Shown: piece after piece, positions 22,571-33,627 of the stretch
How positions within the stretch are numbered: position 1 is the first letter of the stretch
How the letters are laid out: every line of letters begins with the position of its first letter
Origin: Guadua angustifolia
Lineage: Eukaryota; Streptophyta; Magnoliopsida; Poales; Poaceae
Assembly (NCBI GenBank): GCA_036346375.1
Contig: JAYEVE010000326.1
Span: forward strand, 372,001 to 436,000
Direction: 5' to 3'
Length of the DNA stretch: 64,000 nt
Position numbers and translations under genes: made by a program
Notes under the pieces: generated by a model
What the model was told of the DNA's origin: nothing
Database searches by the model: none
The model's input: the letters and a program-made list of their open reading frames with translations, nothing else

Positions 22571-23019
22571 CGCCATACCCTGCCATCCCTGTGCCTTGGT
22601 CATGCCCTGGCGTCGGAGAACAGCAAGCCGCCGCAACCTCGATCACCCGTTCACACCTTGGCACTACCTTGCTGAGAGTTTCAGTGTAGCTGCAGCTCAT
22701 CTCCACTCCCTCTGCCAAACCCTACCTTAACATCATGCTTTGAACATAAACATGCCCCCAGAACAAACCCTACCTTGACATCAAGCTTTGAACGTAAACA
22801 TCTTTTTCATATGATTGCACTTGACACCTTTATCGTGGTATTGAATACGTCCCTTGTGTATTCAATTCCTACAATCATCTTCTTGATTCTGAATATTCTA
22901 ATCCTTTATGACCAAGATGATCGAAAGGAACAAATTATCAGGACCATTCTACAATCCCCTTTTCACTCCCTTGACCTAACAAATCTCGGGGACGAGATTC
23001 CTGTTAAGGGGGGGTAGTT
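22571..23019 (+). mobile_element. 3' internal remnant of a family A element, with polypurine tract
   Basis: From about 22770 this matches, inverted, the sequence next to the 3' LTR of the LARD at 57469-57750 (both read CATCAAGCTTTGAAC, AATCTCGGGGAYGAGATTCC). It ends with the polypurine tract AAGGGGGGGTAG directly before the LTR start TGTAACATCCC. A 37-bp block beginning AAACCCTACCTT occurs twice, at 22717 and 22765. The short frame at 22775-23017 resembles the degenerate LARD frame but contains no known domain. 22571-22770 is unassigned flank. Confidence 0.7.
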
Positions 23020-26000
23020 TGTAACATCCCGAAAAATTCAAAAAATTGGAAAAATTTTAAATTTTAAATTTTAAAAATGGAATTGAATAAAAATTGCAAT
23101 TTGAATCAAAATTTTAATTTAAAACAATATCTTTTCTTCATTTTCTTGCATTTTAATCTTAAGAAAAGAAAGATTTCAATATTAAAAACCATTTCTTCCA
23201 AAGCAATCAAACTATAAGAATAAATTTGAAATATGAGGTTTAATTTGAAATGTTCATTTCCTGATTTTTCTTGAATTATTGAATTTTTCTTGAGCTTTTG
23301 CTTTTAAAAGAAAAGTCCAATAACGCGAAATGGTAAAAGTAAAAATGTAAAAACATAAAATAAAAAAAGTTCTGAAAAAAATGGTAATAAAATATCAGAG
23401 CACTCCAGAATACCCTAGGACCCTACCCTTGACGTTTGAGATTATCTGAACCAATAAAATATATTAAAAGATATTGTAACCATGAGATAAGATATCAATC
23501 TTGATGTTGTCAGATTTGTATAGAAACATACATGCCTTTTATGATGCCAAGATTTTTATCATGCTGACATAAACTTGATATCTACCTCTGATAAAAAGAT
23601 AAAAAATTAAAACTTATATTTGAAGCTTTTAAAAATTCAAAAACTGAAAGTAAATAAATCTGAAAATTGCAATGTCAGAATTTTTATAATTTAAATATCA
23701 TATATAAAAATATTAAAATTTTACATAAGATTAAAATTATAATTATAAACCTTCATAAAAGTGTTCATAAAATATAAACCTGGTTTGAATCTTCAATTTA
23801 ATAAAATACAGAAACTGGAGAAAATGGCAGCATGCATTGTCAGAATTATTGTCAGAATTATTTAACTTTTTATACCAATAATTTTAATATGAAATTTTAA
23901 CTAAATAATTATAATTATATTTTTGACCTGTAATAAAATTTTAATAAAATATTAAGTCGGTTTGATAGCTCTAGATGATGGATCAAGCTTGGACTGTCCG
24001 GAAGTTTGTAAAGTTAATCTCTTATTACACCTACACGTGGACCCCACGTGGCAGCCCTACTGCTCCTCTTCAACCTCAGCCAGTCTTGAGTTCTCTCTGT
24101 TCTTGGTCAAAATCAAATCCAACCAAATATTGAACTCTCCCGAACCGACTCGATCGCGCCGTATGCAGCCAAAGGAAGTGTCACGATCATCCATGCCCTG
24201 CAAATCTCTCCCAAAAATCAAGAAATTCGGTGTCACAACCATGGTCGGCCATTCACACGAGTACCGCCTCAATCCCTGTTATTTAAGCAGCCCCAAGTGC
24301 TCCCATAGCTTCCCTATGCTCCTTGGTAGCTCCTCCACCGAAAACAAATTCCAATTTCACTCGAACCATCTCCATTTCCACCATGGCCGAAATTCCCCAA
24401 TCCAAACCTAGCTCCTCCATTAGCAATTCATTATCGAATTGCTTGCACATGAGGCATCCCCATGCACCTCTAAACATGTTCCCTAACTAAGTTTGGGTAT
24501 TCCCTCGCCGTGGAGTTCCACCACCATGAGCCATCTTTCGCCGCCGTTCGTCGCCATGGCGCCGCTGCTACAAGCTGTTGCAGCTCCAACCGAGACCCCC
24601 TTCGGCATCCATGGAGTCCTGGGGTTCCATTTTAGTGCTTGTTTGAAGGTCCCCATGCTTTCTTTGCAGCCGAGCTCACCTACAGTTCGTGACCATGGCG
24701 CCAGGAAGCTGCCAAGCTGCTCTGTTTTTCCCTTCCTGTGTCGTGTGGTCCCAGCTCAAGGTAAAGCAGTGGCAGTAACATACTCTGTTAGTTCCTTACC
24801 TTCATGGCATGTATGGCAGATTGAGTTTGTGAAATTCGGGAATCAAAAGTTAAAAGAAATCAGTTTTGGTTAGATCTTAAGTATCAAATATCAAAACTCT
24901 AGTAGTATCATGGTCTCAGGATAAGTGAGTGAACTCAAATGATTCCTGGCCTAGTAACACGTACAAATTACAGAGGAAGAAAGAAGACCATGAGTTAGCT
25001 TACATGAAACCTTCATTCCGATTATAACTAGATACCTGTATGCCACATAAGCCCTCATACAATATTCTGTAAATAAACTTGGTTAGTTACAAAATATCAT
25101 GATCTTGAAATGAATGAGCTGTAATGAGCTTAACCCTACTTGAAACGTACTTTTGTGTATTAGAAAGGCTCAAGCATAAGCAAATAAAATTATATAATTA
25201 AATGTTAAAGATCATGTAAGATTAATCGCTCAACATATTCTTAAAGTCGAGATCATGTCAATCGGCAAAAGAAACAAATTTGAAATAATTTCATAAAAGA
25301 TTTTATTCTATACATGCACATAAACTATCACGGCTAAAATCAAAATAATACAAAACCAGTTCTAAAACACTCCTAAGATCATACCCTGCTAATGCCTGAA
25401 ATAGTTAAATTATCTTGTAAGATGCAGTCGCAAACAAGAAACGAAAACAGGACGTAAAACGCATGGAACTAAAATCACTTAAGCCTTTTCGGTAGCCTAT
25501 AAAATATCTTGCCTAAAAGCAAATTTTGGGAAGATTACCTTAGAAACACACACTAGTATATAGACTACCATATTCTAGAAAAATATCTTATTTATGACTT
25601 GCTTTTCAACTAAATTCAACTACTTCAAAACCCATAAGTGTTAATCGTAAACTTTGCCGTACTAGACCGATTTTGTATAACGTAAAGTTTACCATACCAT
25701 ATAAGCTATTTCAATAATGAATAAAATGGCTCATTTAAACACTAAAATTTGTAAAATCAGCTTAGGAACACTCTTCAAAGTATAGACTACCCTAATATGA
25801 AGGAATAATCTTATTTTCTCATGATTTGAATATAAATCCTATTAGCAAAATAGCCTTAAATATTATGATTTCTGAACCTTATAAAATGAATAAACGAATT
25901 CGGTAGTAATGAAGATATCTATAGTTAAGATATTTGTATCACCAGAACCTTCTTAAAAATCACGAATATAAAACCAGTAACTTAACATAACAAGTCTAGC

Positions 26001-28022
26001 ATATTCAAAACTAACTCTTATACAAAGTTAATTTACATATATATACATATATATACACACACACAACAAAGTGACTAATGTTTAATTCTAATAATCTAAA
26101 TAATTTTTGCATCTTGAATTCAATATTATAAATATAAAATACATAATTTTAGCTTCTTGAATTAAGTAAAACAAGAATATATGGTCTATAAAAGCGTGCA
26201 TTACTCAACCTAGAAGTTGTTAACGATGTGAATGAATATGCATATAATCAACCCAAGCCTTAAAACATGCCTATTTTCTATGATTTGTTTCTATTTGGAT
26301 TTCCATCTGATTTCTTTTTACCCTTATTGAAAACTTGTTATTTGTTATTTGTTATGTTCTTCGTTCGCAACGTGTAGAACCCGACGTAACTACTTCCATC
26401 GTTGACTACGACAACTACTTCATCCTAAACAACAAATAAGCAAGGCAAGCACCCCCTTTGATCATGTTGATCCCAGTTTTATAAATGTTTTATTAAATAT
26501 TTTCATTGCATATGCTATTTTCATTAAATGCTGCTACTTTGTGGGTACTGGTAGATATACCTGCTGTCTTATGAATTTCCCTTAGTGTTGACATGTGAAC
26601 CTTGACAACCCTAGAATTAAGATTAGACAATATCTAATGTCAATTTGGGTATATGCGATGGTTAATAATCATGTTTAACCATGCTTAAAGAACCATAAAA
26701 TCTGTATATGATTAAAAGTTTGGATATGACTAGAAATGTTGGGTATGACCTTTCATTATGGTTGGTATTTTGATTTAAAAATGAAAATAAAACTATATTT
26801 TAATGCGGGCAATTATTGGCAATAGCTGGAGGTGCATAGACTTGCAGTAGTGTAGGGGGAGACTATTGCCCGTGTCGGATTAAGGACCGAACTAATTGTA
26901 CGTTATATCCAAGTATTTTCGCACAGCCACAAGTGCTGGTATAGGATAGCCTTAAACCAATTAAGTTATCTAGTTTAACTTTGCACATTGGAAGGCTGGA
27001 GTAGTACGAGCTTCTTTAGTGACTAGTTGCTCGGAGGGGCACCCACACAGAGATGTTGGGAGCAATGTTTGCTGATACAACGGTGTACGCCATACTATGG
27101 ATATGTTTAATTATTTATTGTACAGTAACTGTACAAACATTTACACCATAGTACGGGTTTAACGTCACCGGGCTGGTGCAAAGTTAACCTAGATAATGTA
27201 AAGGTTTTCGTCATAAACATTCTGGCCACTACGCCAAAGGTGTGTGAAACATGCGGCAAAAAGAAAAGGTCATGAATTGTAGGTAAAACTATACACCTCT
27301 ACAGAGTGTAAGTCTTTTTGAAAAGTTGTTCCCGCGGTCATGGGAGACTTGGTGCACCTGCATTAGTTAGCAGTTTTGATATTTTTCAAAAGGGTTGGAT
27401 TGGAAATATTTGTTGGAAATTGCTTATTTCAGATTTATGCCTTGTGTTGACAATGAACGACTCGATGCTCACGTCGTAGAGGACTGTGAGTTGTTGCTTA
27501 TACTTTACTTATTTATTATTTTTATATCAGTCAAACTTGCTTTTATAAATTCTGTTTTGCAATTACTACTTGTTTTACAATTTAAATTCACTTTCTGCAA
27601 ATTAACCGTAGAAGCCTTTCCTTTGAATGGCCTGCATATATTATAGGTTTTGCAAAAATCTTGCTGAGTATGAAAGTACTCACCCTTACTTATTTATTGT
27701 ATTTTAGGTGAAGAATCATATTAGCTTGACGAAACTTAATTAATGCAGGATTCGGGGATACTAACGATGAGTTTTCTAGGGATTATGCCTTGTTAGTTGC
27801 CTGAGGGTTGGATGGGCACACTACAAAACTCTTGATCCTTTCCGCTGCATTACTCTGAATTGTAAGACCTTATTGTGTATATTACCAATATTATTTATAA
27901 TAAAGAGTATGGATGTGATATCAATTGTTGTAAATGTGCGTGTAGCTACTGATTATGGGACTAGCACTGTATGCATATGAGATTTCCATTTTTGCATTTA
28001 TGTAAAAATGGGGGTCGCTACA
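23020..28022 (+). repeat. Family A LTR, plus orientation, 5.0 kb
   Basis: It starts TGTAACATCCCGAAAA right after a polypurine tract and ends GGGGGTCGCTACA. The layout follows the family: AT-rich 5' part (23020-23950), GC-rich promoter-like block (24000-24790), an AT-rich middle, then a conserved terminal 1.6 kb (26400-28022) shared in inverted form with the copies at 7175, 53815 and 59901. As the polypurine tract is on its left, this is a 3' LTR whose 5' partner is not in the window. Confidence 0.8.
24280..24288 (+). promoter_or_regulatory. TATA-like box of family A LTR (plus copy)
   Basis: TATTTAAGC within the GC-rich block. The same core appears in the LARD LTRs on the minus strand (CTATTTAAGC at 56059-56068 and 62142-62151), about the same distance from the LTR start, which supports a conserved core promoter. 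Start site not determined. Confidence 0.5.
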
Positions 28023-28310
28023 GCTAGACTCTTCTCTCTGTAGCGCCATGCTTTATGCCAGCCAGGGTCATCTTTGTGCGCCTTTAGCTCATTGCCCATT
28101 CTTCCCCACCGAGCATCGCCCACCACTCGCCATTTCTCAAGACAGCAAAGCTCACCGCCATTCCGATCGTTTGGTGAGTCTTTGGATCGATCCTCGGTTG
28201 CTAATCTGCAGTACTCCTGAGCTCATCTTCCTCCATTGTCGGCGAGTAGCCGAGTCTCTAGAGTAAGAGCAGGTAAAGCATAAGTATTTTTGCATGCCAC
28301 TATGTCACAA
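28023..28310. other. GC-rich spacer between two LTR pieces
   Basis: A C-rich segment similar in composition, but not clearly in sequence, to the GC-rich block of family A LTRs. It may be part of an LTR split by the one at 23020-28022. A 72-codon open frame at 28048-28266 has no recognised motif. Confidence 0.35.
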
Positions 28311-28319
28311 GAGAGCATA

Positions 28320-28372
28320 TAGCCCAGTGGTAATGCATTGACACCTGAACCAGTAGGTTGGAGTTCAAATCC
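28320..28372 (+). repeat. tRNA-like Pol III promoter, SINE-like head
   Basis: TAGCCCAGTGGT (28320-28331) fits a Pol III A box and GGAGTTCAAATCC (28360-28372) a B box with changes from GGTTCGANTCC. The spacing is normal for a tRNA gene or tRNA-derived SINE. The sequence does not fold into a full cloverleaf by eye, so a functional tRNA is unlikely. The element's limits were not found. Confidence 0.4.
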
Positions 28373-28699
28373 AAATCATGAAATAATTCCCACATGTTCT
28401 TGAGGTCATAAATGTTTCATTTTTTACAAAAACATTTAGGATTGAAATTAGTTTGAATCAAAACGTAAATATAGAAAGCCTCTCTTGCATAGAAAGTCAA
28501 ATGTTTAAAATTTGGATCAAATGAACTCAAATCTTGGTAAAAGTAGTTTGGTTACACTCAAGGTCACAAGAATCCTAAATATGTAAAAATATTTAAGTTT
28601 TGCCAAGATTAGCATTAATTGTTCAATAGTCGAAGTTTCAATACTTGTATAATCCAAAAAGTCATAACTTTTGCACATGAACTTTAAATTTGATGAGAC

Positions 28700-31131
28700 C
28701 AAATCCTATGACCTCAAAAAGTGATACCCTTTTTAATTATGTAAAAAATATTTCATATTTATGCAATGTTAAATTAAGTCCACCTTAGACCTTAATGATC
28801 ACTTCTATGAAAAATATCTTGCATAAAAGCAAAATATCACAAAACTAACTTTAAAATACTCTTAGAGACATCCCCTACTAATGCCTAAAAATGTAGTTGC
28901 AAAATAAAAATGAAAACTGAACCCTTATCACGTAGATTTTAGAAACACTTAAGCCTTTTCGGTAGCCCATAAAATATCTTGTATAAATGCAAATTTTATG
29001 AAGATTAATCTAGAAATGCTCCTTAGGATATGGACTACCATATTCTAGAAAAATATTTTTATTACAACTTTCTTGTCATCTAAAACCTGCTAGTGCAGTA
29101 ATCCTAAGTGTTATAGTCGCTAAAGCCCTTTATATGAATAGTTGAGCTTAAGAAACCTTTAGCTAAAGTACCTGTATAGCAAAAATAATTGTGTAACCAT
29201 GTATATACAGCCAGTAGCCTAAATTTGTAGACCCCAACATGTATAAATCACCTTACATGCAAAACACATAGGGCTAAGTACTAATCATACACTACACCTT
29301 AACTAATATCTTAATTCTATTAAACTAAACAATTTTTGCCTTTTGAATTCAAAATTATAAATGTAAGAATGCATAATTTTATCCTCTTGAATTCATAAAA
29401 TAAGAATAGATAATCTATATAAGGAACCGTATCATCGCCTAACCTAAAGCTACTAGTAAGATATAAAACACGAATAGATGAAATCATACAACCCTAATAT
29501 AAGCCAAGCCTATTTTCTATAGCAAGTATTTATTTGGTTTTCTATCTGTATTCTTTTTGTCCTCATTGAAGTTTGTTATTTGCTAAGTTACTATCGAATG
29601 ATGTTCTAGGTTCCGTTGTCGACAATGTCAACCACGACCTCAGCTTCGTCGTAAACAACAATCAAGCAAGGCAAGCACCCCCTTTGATCAAATTGATCCC
29701 AATGTTTTATTTTTTATTTTATTTTACCAAATCAATTTATAGATGCATTTATTTTCTATAAATTTGCTATATTGTGGTACTGGTAGATATATTTGTTGTC
29801 TCATAAAACTTTCTTGATAAGTATGGATATGTGAACCTTAATAACCATATAATAGAGCTAGACAATATATAATGTCAATATGGGTATATGCGATTACATA
29901 TTAATCATGCTTAGCCATGTTTTAGACTTGGGATGAACAAATTGGATAAACTGGTCAAGATAAAACTTAGAAATATTGAGACATGATGATGGTTGCTAGT
30001 ATTTTTGTTAAAAACTCAAAATAAAACTATGGGTTAGATGTGAGCAATTATTGGCAATAGCCAGAGGTGAAAGTGTTGCACATAATGTAAAGGGAGATTA
30101 TCACTCGTATTAGATTATAGACCGAACTATGGGTTGTTTCTAAGCCAAGACTACCGCACAACCACAAGACTAGTATGGGACGGACTTAACCTATTCAGTT
30201 ACTTAAAATTGGCTTTACACATTGGTAGGCTGTAGTAGTACGGGCTGTTCCATTATGGATTGCTGGAAGGGGCGCCCACACCAAGGTGATGGGAACAATG
30301 CTTGCCGATATAATGGTGTACGCCATGCTATGGGGAGAAGTAAGACAGTGGGATGCGAAACCATTTGTCATACCATATATGTACCAATATATTCTGCCAC
30401 CATAGTATGGAGTTGTCATCATCGGGCTAGTGCAAAGTTAGGGTTAAGTAATGTAGTAGTTATGTTATGATCACCTTGTCGACACACCAAAGGAAGTGTG
30501 TTAATGGCTAGGCAAAATGGCTTGGTTTCATTTATTTGCCTTGTGTTGGCGGGAATTAGACGTCTCAATGCTCACATCGTGGAGGACTGTGAGTTATTAC
30601 TTATGGTTTACTTACTTGTTACTTTTATATCAGTCAAACTTACTTTTACAAATTCTGTTTGTAAATTACAACTTGATTTACAAATTCAATCTAGCTTTAT
30701 GCAAATTAACCGTAGAAACCTCCTTTGACATAGCCTGCATTACTGCATTTTGCAAATACACCTTAAATCTTGCTGAGTACGGAAGTACTCAAACTTGCTT
30801 AATATGTTGTTTTTAGGTAGAAGAGAAAAGAGACTCCGAAGATTATTTTTCATCGCAGATTGTGGAAACTTCAATAAAATAATCTTTCTAGGAATTATGT
30901 CTTATTAGTTGTCTGAGGGTTGGATGGACACAATACAAGAATTTTACTTCTTCTACTACTATATACTCTGAATTGTAAAAATACAATATATAAATAGCTT
31001 CCGCTTTAAAAATATGATATATGGTTGTTATTCTAATTGTTCTAAATGTGTATACTAGCCACTGATAATGGGACTAGTAATTGTATGCATATAGATTCTC
31101 ATTTTCGCATTTTATGCAAAAATAGGGGTCG
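28700..31131 (+). repeat. Family A LTR fragment, plus orientation
   Basis: This aligns with 25330-28020: shared landmarks include ACTTAAGCCTTTTCGGTAGCC (28945), GGCAAGCACCCCCTTTGATC (29671), TCTGAGGGTTGGATGGACAC (30912) and the terminal GCAAAAATAGGGGTCGCT. It is clearly more diverged than the neighbouring copy. The expected final CTACA is missing after GTCGCT, and the 5' part was not identified, so both ends are damaged. Confidence 0.7.
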
Positions 31132-31166
31132 CTTAGGCACATATGATGGCCGGTGATGGTGGCGAC

Positions 31167-32960
31167 CAGGATCCAAAATTCGCCGAATTTCGCGAAATTC
31201 ACGAAATTTCGGTTTTGCCCCTCCGAGTTTGTATATACCGGCCGAATTCAAACTTTAAAAATTTGATGAAAAATTCGGGTTTGGAGTCTGGATTTTCAAA
31301 TTTTTTGGCCAGATTTGAACGGAATGGGTCCAATAACCCTTAACAAAGTCTTGTTACATGAAAATTTGATGAAAAACTAATTTTTTTAGATTTTTTAAAA
31401 TTTGGGCAGAAACACTGTTAGATTTTTAAAAAAATTTCAAGCCTGATAATCATCTGAAAAAATTATGGTACCATCCCTTGTTGTTTGGGATCATACAAAA
31501 AATTTTTTCAAAATAAGTTAACATCATTTGTTATCTTTAAAAAATCAAAAACAGAATGGACATAATTGGGACAGTAAACTTGTTAGATTTTTGTAAATTT
31601 TCTCGAGTGTGATCATCATCTAAAATTTTTATTACAGATTAAAAACTTCCTTAGTACCATTCTATAAAAGTTTCAAAAAATTTCAACTTTCTTAGTTTGC
31701 TCAATAAATGCAGTAAGCACTAAACTTAATTTGTGGTATTATATTTCAAAAATCAATTCAGAGGCACATATTTCTGTTTTCTGTTTTGGATTTATCAGGC
31801 AATTCAAATATTTTTATAACTTTTGAAATTTTGTTTTTCAAATTTATTTGAGCTAAGGATTCTTATTTAAAATTTTCAGCTCAAAATATTTCTCCAGGAA
31901 TTTATAAAAATTCTAACATTCAAAGTACTAGTTTTCAATTCTCTCTGTTTTTGTATTTTTAAATATCTTAAATTAATTTATTAATTTCTGATATTTTTAA
32001 TGTTGATGCATTTATTCCTGGGGAAGATAATATAAAATTTTAAAAAAAATTAAACTTTTTGGTTTGCTCAATAAAATCTATCAATGTAGTAAGCAATAAA
32101 ATCTATATTTCAAAAATCAAACAGAGAAAGAACATAAATGGCATTGTGCCTTCTACGAATTTTATAAATTCACTGGAGTGTGACCATGATTCCACCCTTA
32201 TGTAAAATTTTTAAAAAATTTAAGCCTTTTTTATTGCTAAATTAAATGTATGTATTGATCATCGGTCTTTTAACAGGATAGTAGCACTGTTCGCATTTTT
32301 AAAAATTAATTACACTTTATAATCATATGAAAATTTTATGAGAATATTATGGATGTGTCAGGACCATCCATAAAAATTTTCAAAATTTTACAAGCTTGTT
32401 TGTTCTAATTTTCATCCGGATGAAACTTGCCGCTCAGCGCTTTACCAGGACAGTACCAATGTTTGAATTTTTATAAATTCCTCACATTTGATCATCATCT
32501 TAAATTTTTAAAAAAATATCATAAATATGTTTGGAATCTCAATAAAAAATTTCAAAATGTTCTAACGTCCTTTGTACTATTTTTCATCCGGTTCAAACTT
32601 GCCGATCAACGCTTTACCAGGACAGTACCAATCTTTGAATTTTTTAAAAATCCATAGAACTGATAATCAACTGAAAATTTTATGAGAACATATCTAATGT
32701 GTCAGGAACCTACAGAAAAAATTTCAAAATTTTTCGACATCGTTTGAACCAATTTTCAGTCAGTTCATTTTGACCAAAATTTCGGGTATTTTCGGCGAAT
32801 TTCGGGGTATTTTCAAGATTTCGAAAATTTCGGTGGAAATCAAACCGGATTTGAATTTTGAAATTTGAATTTTGAATCTCCTCCGCCGAAATTACCGAAT
32901 TTCGCTGAAATTTCGGATTTCGCCTGTCCGAATTTTTTGTCAAACAAAAGTTGATCCCTG
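31167..32960. mobile_element. hAT-like non-autonomous element, 1.8 kb
   Basis: The left end CAGGATCCAAAATTCG and inverted right end CAGGGATCAACTTTTG form imperfect terminal repeats of the CAGGG type. Both sides carry GTGGCGAC / GTGGCGAT (31159-31166, 32961-32968), an 8-bp duplication with one mismatch, as expected for hAT. The interior is AT-rich and non-coding; both ends are full of TTTCGG/CCGAAATT repeats. A partial copy of its right end lies at 50600-50949. Confidence 0.6.
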
Positions 32961-32974
32961 GTGGCGATGCGGTA

Positions 32975-33527
32975 CAGGAAGGGCAATTGGCACTCGAAAT
33001 TTGTATTCTAACCCATATGTGTTTATCGTGTTAGTCCCATGATTAATAGTTAGCACAAACATCCAATATTAACATATCACATTCATACACGAGAGAAAAA
33101 AATTGAATAGCACATAATATTAAACATTCAAAGTTAAGTCATACTTGACTAATTTTGCAACAAGGCCGATTGGCTAAATAGTTCACAGAGTGAAGATCAC
33201 AATGGAAGCAAAATAAAGAGGTATCAATTTTGAGCTAGTATGCTTTAGACTATCCATAGGCAACTGACTATGGTAAGATCATTAGAAGTTGGTGTCATCT
33301 TTGCCAAAACTCATGTCATAGAAGTAACCATATGACGGATCTTTTCTCCATCCTCTGAATAAGTTCAACAAGTAACGATTGAGACAAAAATTATACTCCA
33401 TAAGACTTCTATACAAATGTATATAGTATGCACTGCTATATCAAAGTAATGGTTGTCCTACCAGGTTTTTCAGTTTTTGCATAAAGCAAGCTTTCATTTG
33501 AAATATTAAATAGTAGATTAGTTGACA
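32975..33527 (-). repeat. Old family A LTR fragment (left half)
   Basis: Landmarks of the conserved terminal region are recognisable though diverged: GTTAGTCCCATGATTAATAG, AACATATCACATTCATAC and CAACTGACTATGG correspond to matching blocks at 53870-54050. It is cut by the LINE at 33541-41334 and resumes at 41348. Confidence 0.5.
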
Positions 33528-33627
33528 TTTGATAAGAAGTGGATCTACCCCTGCAAGTTGCATTTGCCCCTCCTATCTACCCCATCCGAGATAGAGAATA
33601 GAGAGTTGAGGCGATTATGAGGCGATT

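Noticed and set aside
28320..28372. Functional tRNA gene
   Set aside because: A- and B-box-like motifs only; acceptor and anticodon stems do not pair by eye.
23020..31131. The two plus-strand LTR pieces as a 5'/3' pair of one element
   Set aside because: The piece at 28700-31131 is more diverged, there is no primer site after 28022, and the polypurine tract precedes the left LTR, so they are separate insertions.
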